From positions 1,366,508-1,430,507 of the forward strand of contig NZ_RJSE01000007.1 of NCBI RefSeq assembly GCF_003725695.1: a DNA stretch of 64,000 nt. Direction: 5' to 3'. The translations under genes were made by a program, and so were the position numbers. Source of the DNA: Nocardioides marmoriginsengisoli. GTDB taxonomy: Bacteria > Actinomycetota > Actinomycetes > Propionibacteriales > Nocardioidaceae. The notes under the pieces were generated by a model, which saw nothing but the letters and a program-made list of their open reading frames with translations, ran no database searches and was not told the origin of the DNA. How positions within the stretch are numbered: the stretch's first letter is position 1; the number at the start of each line of letters is the position of its first letter. Shown piece after piece: positions 41,928-50,900 of the stretch.

Positions 41928-42347
41928 CTAGCTGACCTCGAACTGGACGATCAGCCGGTCGAGGGCGTGGTCCTCGACAGCGATCACGCCGGGCTTGTCG
42001 AAGGAGATCGTCACCTCGGAGTCGCCGGCCGGGAAGCCGATGTGCTGCTCCGGGCTGCTGTGCGCGTGCAGCTGACCTGCTTCCGCCGCGTCGATCCGCA
42101 GCACCACCGGCTGGTTCCGCTTGATCGCGATCTGCGCTCCGCTCGGGGTCACCGAGTCCGCGGTGATGGTGATGTCGACGACCTTCGCGTCCGCGGCCGG
42201 CGTGCCCGTGACCTGGGCGGTCGGGGTGGCCACGACGGTCGGTTCCTCCGCCTCCCTGGTGTCCTTCGCGGAGGAGCCGCAGGCCGTCAGGGCGAGCAGC
42301 AGCAGGGTGGCGGCGCCGACGTGCAGCGCGCGGGGACGGGGCGTCAT
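41928..42347 (-). CDS. Cupredoxin-like lipoprotein
   Basis: A 139-residue lipoprotein with signal peptide and lipobox LTAC (Cys23), then a Thr/Ala-rich linker and a beta-sandwich domain: VVDITITADSVTPSGAQIAIKRNQ, LRIDAAEAGQLHAHSSPEQHIGF, and TISFDKPGVIAVEDHALDRLIVQFEV. Several histidines (HAHS, EQHI, DHAL) could bind copper, but the classical Cys-His-Met loop of plastocyanins is missing. The ATG at 42347 gives the signal peptide; the open frame is longer. First gene of a two-gene unit with the membrane protein. Confidence 0.75.
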   Translation of the reverse strand: MTPRPRALHVGAATLLLLALTACGSSAKDTREAEEPTVVATPTAQVTGTPAADAKVVDITITADSVTPSGAQIAIKRNQPVVLRIDAAEAGQLHAHSSPEQHIGFPAGDSEVTISFDKPGVIAVEDHALDRLIVQFEVS

Positions 42348-42436
42348 GGGTAACTCCATCGGTGGGACGTGCGACATCGGCCGCTGGTGCTCTGCCAGAA
42401 TCCCATGACGGGCAGCGATTGCCCCAACTGGCGCGG

Positions 42437-42453
42437 GAACTCTAGGGGAGTTC
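42437..42453. promoter_or_regulatory. Dyad before the acyltransferase gene
   Basis: GAACTC (42437-42442) and GAGTTC (42448-42453) form a perfect 6-bp dyad around TAGGG, 32 bases before the WS/DGAT start, in the divergent gap with the lipoprotein gene. It may be an operator or a leader hairpin. Confidence 0.4.
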
Positions 42454-42485
42454 TCAGCAAGACGACCCGGCGGAGAGGCCACACG

Positions 42486-43880
42486 ATGAGCGAGCGACTA
42501 CGCGCCTCCGATCTGGCGCTGCTGACCGCGGAGACGCCGCGGACGCCGATGCAGAACGCGACCCTGGAGATCTTCGAGCCGGGAGACTCCGGTTTCGACT
42601 ACGACGCGCTGATCGCGCACATCGCGGACCGGATCACCTTCGTCCCGCGCTACCGGCAGGCGATCCGGACCGTGCCGGGCCGGCTCGCGAACCCGGTCTG
42701 GGTGGACGACCCGGACTTCGACCTCGGCTACCACGTACGACGCTCGGCACTGCCCCGCCCGGGCACCCTCGACCAGCTCCGTGAGCTGACCGCCCGGATC
42801 ATGTCGCGCCGGCTGGACCCGTCCCGGCCGCTCTGGGAGGTCTACTTCGTCGAGGGTCTCGAGGACGGCCGGGTCGCGGTGCTGTCCAAGTCGCACCAGA
42901 TCCTGGTCGACGGGATCGCGACCGTGGACCTCGGCCAGGTGCTGCTCGACGTCGACCCCGGGCCGCGGCACCTGGTCCCGGACGACTGGCGGCCGGACGA
43001 CGAGCCGTCCCAGGCCAGCCTGGTGCTGGGCGCCATCGCCGACACCGCCCGCGACCCCCGGACCGTGCTGACCACCGCCGGTTCCGTCCTCGGGCGGGTC
43101 GGCACGCTGGCGGCCGGCGCGCTGTCCAACCGACGGCCGACGCCCGACAGCCCGTTCAACGTCGAGCCGTCCGAGCAGCGCCGGGTGGTCCTGGTGCGGA
43201 CCGCCCTGAAGGACTACCGGCGGGTCCGCCGGGTGCACGGCGGCACCGTGAACGACGTCATCCTGGCGACCCTGACCGGCGCGATCCGGTCCTGGCTGAT
43301 GACCAGGGCGGAGTCGGTCAACAGCGGCCGCCGGATCAAGGCGCTGGTCCCGATGAGCGTCATCGACGAGGACCTCGAGCCGACCTCGCTCGGCTCCCAG
43401 GTGATCGGCCACCGGCTCGACCTGCCGATCGGGGAGGCCTCGCCGATCATCCGGCTGCACCAGGTCTCCTACGCGTTCAAGGCGCACAGCGAGACCGGCC
43501 GCGCCGTCGCCGCGGACCGGATCGCCGGGGTGGCCGGGTTCGCGCCGACCACTTTCCACGCCCTCGGGTCACGGGTCGCCGTCGAGGAGTCCCAGGGCGT
43601 CAACCTGGTGATCACCAACGTCCCCGGTCCGCAGTTCCCGATGTTCATGGCCGGCGCGGAGATGACCGAGACCTACCCGGTGCCGCCGTTGCAGCCCGGG
43701 TTCGCGATCGCGATCGGCGTGACGTCGTACGACGGCGGCGTCTACTACGGGATCACCGCCGACCGTGACATCCTGCCCGATGTCGACGTGCTCGGAGCCT
43801 GCGTCCGGGAGTCGCTCGACGAGCTGGTCGACTCCTCCAGCGACAACCGCCCGCGGGCGCCGCGCGGCCGCAAGAAGTGA
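42486..43880 (+). CDS. WS/DGAT-family acyltransferase with altered HHxxxDG motif
   Basis: A 464-residue member of the wax ester synthase/diacylglycerol acyltransferase family, which makes storage lipids from acyl-CoA. The fold marks are PMQNATLEIF, RPLWEVYFVEGL, VNDVILATLTGAIRSWL, and NVPGPQFPMFMAGA. The active-site motif reads SHQILVDG (His137, Gln138, Asp142, Gly143), so the second, catalytic His of HHxxxDG is Gln. Activity may be lost or changed. The ATG at 42486 starts MSERLRASDLALL; the open frame upstream is spurious. DUF6912 follows 7 bases later. Confidence 0.88.
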   Translation: MSERLRASDLALLTAETPRTPMQNATLEIFEPGDSGFDYDALIAHIADRITFVPRYRQAIRTVPGRLANPVWVDDPDFDLGYHVRRSALPRPGTLDQLRELTARIMSRRLDPSRPLWEVYFVEGLEDGRVAVLSKSHQILVDGIATVDLGQVLLDVDPGPRHLVPDDWRPDDEPSQASLVLGAIADTARDPRTVLTTAGSVLGRVGTLAAGALSNRRPTPDSPFNVEPSEQRRVVLVRTALKDYRRVRRVHGGTVNDVILATLTGAIRSWLMTRAESVNSGRRIKALVPMSVIDEDLEPTSLGSQVIGHRLDLPIGEASPIIRLHQVSYAFKAHSETGRAVAADRIAGVAGFAPTTFHALGSRVAVEESQGVNLVITNVPGPQFPMFMAGAEMTETYPVPPLQPGFAIAIGVTSYDGGVYYGITADRDILPDVDVLGACVRESLDELVDSSSDNRPRAPRGRKK

Positions 43881-43887
43881 GGTAACG

Positions 43888-44223
43888 ATGCGGATCTACG
43901 TCCCCACCACGCTGCCCGGCCTGGCCGCCTACCTGCGGGCCGACGCCGTCCCCTCGACGGCCGAGCGCTTCGTCCCCGACGACGAGACCGAGGAGGCGGA
44001 GTACGAGGCGCTCTCCGAGGCCGCGGAGGCCGCCACCGCCCTGCTCGACGAGCCCGGGCGCCGGGTCGTGGTGGTCGCCGACGTCCCCGACGAGGACGCC
44101 GCCTTCCCGATCAGCCTGATCGAGGCGGTGCACGCCGACACCGACGACGTCGACCCGGCTTCGGACGACCTGCCCGATCTCGGCTGGTACGCGACCCAGG
44201 AGATCGACGACCTGATCGGCTGA
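43888..44223 (+). CDS. DUF6912-type small acidic protein
   Basis: A 111-residue, very acidic protein: MRIYVPTTLPGLAAYLRAD, then a Glu/Ala-rich helix region (DETEEAEYEALSEAAEAATAL), RRVVVVADVPDE and DLGWYATQEIDDLI at the end. It matches the actinobacterial family I know as DUF6912. It starts 7 bases after the acyltransferase and ends 17 before pruA. No function known. Confidence 0.7.
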   Translation: MRIYVPTTLPGLAAYLRADAVPSTAERFVPDDETEEAEYEALSEAAEAATALLDEPGRRVVVVADVPDEDAAFPISLIEAVHADTDDVDPASDDLPDLGWYATQEIDDLIG

Positions 44224-44240
44224 GGGTAACGTCGCGAGGC

Positions 44241-45869
44241 ATGGACGCGATCACTCACCCACCGGCTCCCACCAACGAGCCGAACCTGAACTACGCGCCG
44301 GGCAGCCCCGAACGGGCCGACCTCGTCGCCGAGCTCACCCGGCAGTCCGCCCGCACCGTCAACCTGCCCGCCACCATCGGCGGCCGGCGGCGGATGGGCG
44401 GCGGCAAGGAATTCCAGGTCGTGCAGCCGCACGAGCACGCCTCCGTGCTCGGCGTCTCCCGGCACAGCACCACCAAGGACGCCGAGGCGGCCGTCCGGGC
44501 CGCGGCGAAGGCGGCGCCCGGGTGGCGTGCGCTGCCCTTCGACGAGCGCGCCGCGGTGCTGCTCAAGGCCGCCGACCTGCTGGCCGGCCCGTGGCGGGCG
44601 CGGCTCAACGCCGCCACCATGCTCGGCCAGTCGAAGACCGCCTGGCAGGCCGAGATCGACAGCGCCTGCGAGCTGATCGACTTCTGGCGCTTCAACGTGC
44701 ACTACGCCCGGCAGATCCTGGCCGAGCAGCCGATCGCGAACGCCCCCGGCATCTGGAACCGCACCGACCACCGCCCGCTCGAAGGATTCGTCTACGCGAT
44801 CACGCCGTTCAACTTCACCGCGATCGCCGGCAACCTGCCGACGGCGCCGGCGCTGATGGGCAACACGGTGATCTGGAAGCCGTCCCCGACGCAGCAGCTC
44901 GCGGCCGGCCTGATCATGCAGCTGCTCGAGGAGGCCGGCCTGCCGCCGGGCGTGATCAACATGCTCCCCGGGGACGGGATCGACGTCTCGAAGGTGCTGC
45001 TGCACCACCCCGACCTGGCCGGCATCCACTTCACCGGGTCGACGCCGACCTTCCAGCGGCTCTGGTCGGAGGTCGGGGCCAACCTGCCGTCGTACCGGTC
45101 CTACCCGCGGATCGTGGGGGAGACCGGGGGCAAGGACTTCGTGCTCGCGCACCCGTCGGCGGACCTCGACGTGCTCCGGGTCGCGCTGGTCCGCGGGGCG
45201 TTCGAGTACCAGGGCCAGAAGTGCTCGGCGGCGTCGCGCGCGTACGTGCCGAAGTCGCTGTGGAAGAAGCTCCGGGAGCCGCTGGTCGCGGAGACCGAGG
45301 GCCTCACGATGGGCAGCGTCACCGACCTGTCGAACTTCATGGGCGCGGTGATCGACGACCGGGCCTTCGCCAAGCACAAGGCCGCGATCGCCCGGGCCAA
45401 GCGCGCCCCGAAGCTGGACGTGGTCGCCGGCGGCCAGTGCGACGACCGGGTCGGCTACTTCGTCCGGCCGACGATCGTGACGTCCACCGACCCGACCGAC
45501 GCGATGTTCGCGACCGAGTACTTCGGCCCGATCCTGGCCCTGCACGTGTACGACGACAGCCGGTTCGAGCAGGTCGCCGACCAGCTCGAGTCCTTCGCGC
45601 CGTACGCGCTGACCGGCGCCGTGATCGCCCGGGACCGGCATGCGATCGACTGGGCCAGCGAGCGGCTCCGGTTCGCGGCCGGCAACTTCTACGTCAACGA
45701 CAAGCCGACCGGTGCCGTCGTCGGCCAGCAGCCGTTCGGTGGTGCCCGGGCGTCCGGGACCAACGACAAGGCCGGCGCGGCCGGCAACCTGCTGCGCTGG
45801 ACCTCGCCGCGGTCGATCAAGGAGACCTTCGTGGCGCCGACCTCGGTCGGCTACCCGCATATGGGCTGA
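44241..45869 (+). CDS. pruA: L-glutamate gamma-semialdehyde (P5C) dehydrogenase
   Basis: Oxidises glutamate semialdehyde to glutamate with NAD in proline breakdown. The 542-residue aldehyde dehydrogenase has YAITPFNFTAIAGNLPTAP (coenzyme site), HFTGSTPTFQRLW, the catalytic Glu in VGETGGKDFVLAH and the catalytic Cys at about 328 in EYQGQKCSAASR. The C-terminus has NFYVNDKPTGAVVGQQPFGG. Proline dehydrogenase is not adjacent. Glutamate formed here could feed the large glutamate dehydrogenase further along. Confidence 0.95.
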   Translation: MDAITHPPAPTNEPNLNYAPGSPERADLVAELTRQSARTVNLPATIGGRRRMGGGKEFQVVQPHEHASVLGVSRHSTTKDAEAAVRAAAKAAPGWRALPFDERAAVLLKAADLLAGPWRARLNAATMLGQSKTAWQAEIDSACELIDFWRFNVHYARQILAEQPIANAPGIWNRTDHRPLEGFVYAITPFNFTAIAGNLPTAPALMGNTVIWKPSPTQQLAAGLIMQLLEEAGLPPGVINMLPGDGIDVSKVLLHHPDLAGIHFTGSTPTFQRLWSEVGANLPSYRSYPRIVGETGGKDFVLAHPSADLDVLRVALVRGAFEYQGQKCSAASRAYVPKSLWKKLREPLVAETEGLTMGSVTDLSNFMGAVIDDRAFAKHKAAIARAKRAPKLDVVAGGQCDDRVGYFVRPTIVTSTDPTDAMFATEYFGPILALHVYDDSRFEQVADQLESFAPYALTGAVIARDRHAIDWASERLRFAAGNFYVNDKPTGAVVGQQPFGGARASGTNDKAGAAGNLLRWTSPRSIKETFVAPTSVGYPHMG

Positions 45870-45883
45870 GGGATACTGGCCGG

Positions 45884-46018
45884 GTGATCCTGGAACACCT
45901 CGGCAAGCTGCACGCCTACGAGCACGTGCTGGTGCTGCTGCTCGCCTTCGGGCCGATCCTGCTGCTGGCCATCACGATCAGGATCGCCCGCAAGCGGAAC
46001 GCGGCCGAGGACGAGTAG
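45884..46018 (+). CDS. 44-residue single-pass membrane peptide
   Basis: A GTG-started frame of 44 codons, 14 bases after pruA. It has an amphipathic N-terminus (ILEHLGKLHAYEHVL), one membrane helix (LVLLLAFGPILLLAITIRIA) and a charged tail (RKRNAAEDE). Similar small proteins are annotated in Nocardioides-type genomes. No function can be given. Confidence 0.6.
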   Translation: MILEHLGKLHAYEHVLVLLLAFGPILLLAITIRIARKRNAAEDE

Positions 46019-46027
46019 GGCTGCCGG

Positions 46028-46513
46028 CTAGCGGGCCAGCCAGTCCCGGCCGACCTTGTTCTCGGCGCGCAGCGCCTTGCCGAGCATGTCGCCGATCAAG
46101 GACTCGATCTTGCCGCCGATCAGCGGGATCGAGGCCTTCACGGTGACCTGGACGACCTCGGTGGTGCCGCCGTCGGCTGCGGTGAGGGTCACGGTGCCCT
46201 TCATGTCCCCGGGCTTGCCGGGGATGGTCACGTGCAGCGCGGCGCTGGTCGGCGACGACCAGGACTCGGTCTGGACGATGTTGAGCTCCTCGCCGACCAG
46301 CTTGCGGGCGAACGAGGGCACCTCGGTGGCCGGCCGGTACTGGTCGACCTTGACGTCCATCCCGGCGCCGGTCGGGGTGATCGTCACCTCGCGGCGCGGG
46401 TAGCGCTGGAACTCGCAGACCTGGTCGCGGAACTCGGGGTCGGCGAGCATCGCGTAGACCTGCTCGGGGGTGGCACCGTCGTACCGGAGCTCGAAGCGGA
46501 CGTCCTTGCCCAT
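46028..46513 (-). CDS. DUF2505 family protein (START-like), copy 2
   Basis: A 161-residue protein of the SRPBCC/START-like DUF2505 family. It opens FELRYDGATPEQVYAMLADPEF and ends KASIPLIGGKIESLIGDMLGKAL, the family hallmark. Such folds bind hydrophobic ligands. Its ATG overlaps the last base of the paralogous gene before it (TGATG). The two copies clearly arose by tandem duplication. Confidence 0.85.
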   Translation of the reverse strand: MGKDVRFELRYDGATPEQVYAMLADPEFRDQVCEFQRYPRREVTITPTGAGMDVKVDQYRPATEVPSFARKLVGEELNIVQTESWSSPTSAALHVTIPGKPGDMKGTVTLTAADGGTTEVVQVTVKASIPLIGGKIESLIGDMLGKALRAENKVGRDWLAR

Positions 46514-46992
46514 CAGCGGTCTCCTGCCAGCCAGGCGGCGCCGACGGCCCGCTCCTTGCCGAAGCCCTCGGTGGTCAGCTCGACCACCAGCTTCTCCAGC
46601 TTGCCGCCGATCAGCGGCACGCTGGCCTTCACCTCGAGGTCGTAGGTCAGCACGCTGCCCCCGCCCTGCTCGGTGATCGTCGCGGTGCCGTTGATGCTGG
46701 TCGGCTTGCCGGGGGTGTCCACCGAGAACGCCGCCGTCGTCCCGCTCCAGACCTGGGTCGTGATCGCCCGGGTGGAGTCGCCCACGAACTTCTTGGCGAA
46801 GCCCGGCACCCCGACCACGGCCTGCTCCTGGTCGACGACGACCTTGGTCGCGCCGCCGTCGTCCTCGACGGTCGCGGTGCTGGAGATGGCTCCGGTGGCG
46901 ACGGCCACCTTGTCCCAGAACTCGGGATCGGTCAGCATCGCGAACACCGCGGCGGGCGCGGCGTCGTAGCTCAGGTCGTGGTGGAGTTTCAT
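46513..46992 (-). CDS. DUF2505 family protein (START-like), copy 1
   Basis: A ~159-residue paralogue of the next gene: LHHDLSYDAAPAAVFAMLTDPEFWDKV at the start (START-like core) and KASVPLIGGKLEKLVVELTTEGF at the end. Starts at 46992, 47001 or 47004 are possible; 46992 (MKLHHDL) matches the family best. It is divergent from the tryptophan dioxygenase gene, whose start is only ~20 bases away. Role unknown. Confidence 0.82.
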   Translation of the reverse strand: MKLHHDLSYDAAPAAVFAMLTDPEFWDKVAVATGAISSTATVEDDGGATKVVVDQEQAVVGVPGFAKKFVGDSTRAITTQVWSGTTAAFSVDTPGKPTSINGTATITEQGGGSVLTYDLEVKASVPLIGGKLEKLVVELTTEGFGKERAVGAAWLAGDR

Positions 46993-47015
46993 GCGAGGCA
47001 TCATATGTTGGCAGC

Positions 47016-47834
47016 ATGGACGCTTCGGAGAACTTCGTCAGCTTCGGCGAGGAGGGTGCGCTGCTCACCTACGGCAGCTACCTGCGGCTGCCGCAGCTGC
47101 TCGACGCGCAGCACCTGGAGTCGGATCCGCCCGCGCACGACGAGCTGCTCTTCATCACCATCCACCAGGTCTACGAGCTCTGGTTCCAGCAGCTGCTGCA
47201 CGAGGCCCAGACCGCCCGGGACGCTCTGGTCGGCACCGTCGCCGACAGCGGCGGGCGCGACCTCTGGTTCGTCCGGCACCTGCTCACGCGGATGCACGTG
47301 ATCGAGCGGGTCCTGGTCCAGCAGGTCGACGTGCTGGAGACGATGACGCCGCAGGACTTCCTGGAGTTCCGCCAGCGGCTGGCGCCGGCCAGCGGGTTCC
47401 AGTCGGTGCAGTTCCGCGAGCTGGAGTTCCTCTCCGGCGCCAAGGATCCGCGCTACCTGGAGCGGTTCAAGGGCATCACCGCAGCCGAGAAGGACCGCCT
47501 GGACCGTCGGCTCGCCGAGCCGTCGCTCTGGGACGGCTTCGTGCACGTGCTCGGCGAGGCCGGGCTGGAAGCCTCCTCGGACGCGGCGATCACCGCGTCG
47601 CTGCGCACGGTCGCCCACGACCGGTCGTCGTACGCGGACCTCTGGGGGCTCGCCGAGGCGCTGCTCCAGCACGACGAGCTGGCGGCGGCCTGGCGGGCCC
47701 GGCACGTGGTGATGGTGGAGCGGATGATCGGCGCGAAGACGGGGACCGGCGGATCGACCGGCGCCGAGTACCTGCGCAGCCGGCTGTCGATGAAGTTCTA
47801 CCCGCTGCTCTGGGAGCTCCGCTCCGCGCTCTGA
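47016..47834 (+). CDS. kynA: Tryptophan 2,3-dioxygenase
   Basis: Heme enzyme opening tryptophan to N-formylkynurenine. The 272-residue protein has LTYGSYLRLPQLLDAQ, HDELLFITIHQVYELWFQQLLHE, SGFQSVQFRELEFLSG and, near the C-terminus, the heme-binding region RHVVMVERMIGAKTGTGGSTG. The length is typical for the bacterial enzyme. Kynureninase and kynurenine formamidase are not nearby, so the pathway is completed elsewhere or is partial. Confidence 0.95.
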   Translation: MDASENFVSFGEEGALLTYGSYLRLPQLLDAQHLESDPPAHDELLFITIHQVYELWFQQLLHEAQTARDALVGTVADSGGRDLWFVRHLLTRMHVIERVLVQQVDVLETMTPQDFLEFRQRLAPASGFQSVQFRELEFLSGAKDPRYLERFKGITAAEKDRLDRRLAEPSLWDGFVHVLGEAGLEASSDAAITASLRTVAHDRSSYADLWGLAEALLQHDELAAAWRARHVVMVERMIGAKTGTGGSTGAEYLRSRLSMKFYPLLWELRSAL

Positions 47835-47906
47835 ATGCCTCTCGGATCCGAGATCCACGGGCCCGGACTGTTGTCGCCGTCGGCGTCGCGGCCCTAGCCT
47901 CGAATT

Positions 47907-50900
47907 GTGCCAACGAGCCCGGACGACAGCAGGTCTGACCTGATCACGCGGCTGTGCCGGTACGCCGAGTCACGACCGCCCGCGGGACCGGCCGGCCTCG
48001 CCGTCGGCGACCTGCTTCGCGCCTACTACCTGCACGCCGCTTACGAGGACCTGGCCGAGCGCGACGAGGTCGACCTGTACGGCGCGGCCGCCCACCACCT
48101 CCGCTCCGGGACCGAGCGTCCGCAGGGCACCGCGACCGTCCGGATCCTCACCCCGACGGTGCCGATCGACGGCTGGTCCGCGGGTGGGCACACCGTGGTC
48201 GAGGTGGTCACCGACGACATGCCGTTCCTGGTCGACTCGGTCACGATGGCGCTCGACCAGGCCGGGCACGGCGTGCACCTGGTGATCCACCCGCAGCTGG
48301 TGGTGCGGCGCGACGTCGCCGGCCACCTGCAAGAGGTGCTGGGCGTCGAGCACGGGGCGACCGAAGGGCACGACGTCGGCCGCGAGTCCTGGATGCACCT
48401 GGAGATCGACCGGATCGGCGACGACGAGATCCCGGCGCTGGCCGCGAACCTGGAGAAGGTGCTGACCGACGTCCGCGAGGCGGTCGAGGACTGGCGCCGG
48501 ATGCACGACCGGCTCGATGCGCTGGTGGCGGAGCTCGAGGCCGACCCGCCGGTCCTGCCCGAGGGCGAGGTCGAGCAGGGGGTGGCCTTCCTGCGCTGGC
48601 TCGGCGAGGACCACTTCACCTTCCTCGGCTACCGGGAGTACGCCCTCGCCGGCCACGGCGAGACCCTCGAGCTCGAGGCCCTGCCCGGCACCGGGTTCGG
48701 CATCCTCCGCTCGGACCCGACCGCGGTCGGCGTGCTGCCGCCGCTGGTGGCCGCCAAGGCGCGCGAGAAGACCCTGCTGGTGCTAGCCAAGGCGAACGCC
48801 CGGGCGACCGTGCACCGCCCGGTCCGGCTGGACTACGTCGGGATCAAGAAGTTCGACGACGCCGGCGAGGTGGTCGGCGAGCGCCGCTTCCTCGGGCTGT
48901 TCTCCTCGGCGGCGTACACCGAGTCGGTGACCCGGATCCCGCTCGCCCGGGAGAAGGCCAAGGCCGTCATCGCCGACGCCGGGTTCGAGCCGATGAGCCA
49001 TGCCGGCAAGGCGATGCTCGACGTCCTGGAGACCTACCCGCGCGACGAGCTCTTCCAGACCCCGGTCGCCGAGCTGGTGCCGATCGCCACCACCGTGATG
49101 CACACCCGCGAGCGCCGCCAGCTCAAGCTCTTCGTCCGCCGCGACGTCTACGGCCGGTACTGGTCGGTGCTGGTCTACCTGCCCAAGGACCGCTACAACA
49201 CCGCCGTCCGGGAGCGGATCGCCGCGATCCTCACCGAGCGGCTGCACGGCTCCTCGATCGAGTTCACCGCGAACATCGGGGACTCCTACGCGGCCCGGTT
49301 GCACTTCGTGGTCCGCCCCTCGGAGGGCGACGTCGTCGGCGAGGTGGATGTCGCCGACCTGGAGCGTCGCTGCGCCGAGACCGCCCGGTCGTGGACCGAC
49401 GACTTCGGTGCCGCCGTGATCGCCGAGTACGGCGAGGAGCAGGGCAGCCGGCTGGCCCGCCGGTACGCCGGCTGCTTCCCCGAGGCGTACAAGGAGGACT
49501 ACCCGGCCCGCACCGGTGCCGCCGACATCGGCCGGCTGGAGGCGCTCGACGACGGTGCCGACGGTATCGGCCTCTCGCTGTACCAGGAGGTCGGCGCCCC
49601 GGAGGGAGAGGCTCGGCTCAAGGTCTACCGGGTCGGCGCCCCGCTCTCGCTCTCCGAGGTGCTGCCGGTGCTGACCGCGATGGGCGTCGAGGTGGTCGAC
49701 GAGCGGCCCTACGAGCTGGAGGGCCTGCCGAGGCCGTCGTTCGTCTACGACTTCGGGCTCCGCTACCGCGGCGGGCTGCCGCAGCAGGCGCGGGATCTCT
49801 TCCAGGACACCGTGCTCGCGGTCTGGGACGGGCGCAACGAGGTGGACGGCTTCAACGCACTGGTGCTGTCCGTCGGGATCACCTGGCGGCAGGCGGTCGT
49901 GCTGCGCGCCTACGCCCGGCACATGCAGCAGGGGAACTCGCCGTTCGCGCAGGCCACGATCGAGGAGGCGCTCCGGGTCAACGTGGACATCACCCGGTTG
50001 CTGGTGCAGCTCTTCGAGGCGCGGTTCTCTCCCGACGGGACTACGGCCTGCGCGGAGTTCGAGGAGCGGATCGTCGCCGCCCTGGAGGACGTCTCCAGCC
50101 TCGACCACGACCGGATCCTGCGCTCCTACCTGACCTGGATCACCGCGACGCTGCGGACCAACTTCTTCCAGACGGACGCCGGCGGGCTGCCGCACCCGTA
50201 CCTGTCCCTGAAGCTGGACCCGGGGGCGATCCCGGACCTCCCCGAGCCGCGTCCCCGGTTCGAGATCTTCGTCTACTCGCCGCGGGTCGAGGGAGTGCAC
50301 CTGCGCTTCGGCGCGGTCGCCCGCGGCGGGCTGCGCTGGTCGGACCGGCGCGACGACTTCCGCTCCGAGGTGCTCGGGCTGGTGAAGGCCCAGATGGTCA
50401 AGAACACGGTGATCGTCCCGGTCGGCGCCAAGGGCGGGTTCTACGCCAAGCAGATGCCCGACCCGGCCGATCGTGATGCCTGGATGGCCGAGGGGATCGC
50501 CTGCTACCGGACCTTCATCTCCGGTCTGCTCGACGTCACCGACAACCTCGTCGACGGGCCGGACGGCCGCACCGTGGTGCCGCCCGCGCAGGTGGTCCGG
50601 CACGACGCCGACGACACCTACCTGGTGGTGGCCGCGGACAAGGGCACCGCCACCTTCAGCGACATCGCCAACGCGGTCTCGGCCGAGTACGGCTTCTGGC
50701 TCGGCGACGCGTTCGCCTCCGGAGGATCGGTCGGGTACGACCACAAGGCGATGGGGATCACCGCACGCGGCGCCTGGGTCTCGGTACGACGGCACTTCCG
50801 CGAGCTCGGCGTCGACTGCCAGACGGAGGACTTCACCTGCGTCGGCATCGGCGACATGTCCGGCGACGTCTTCGGCAACGGTCTGCTCTGCTCCGAGCAC

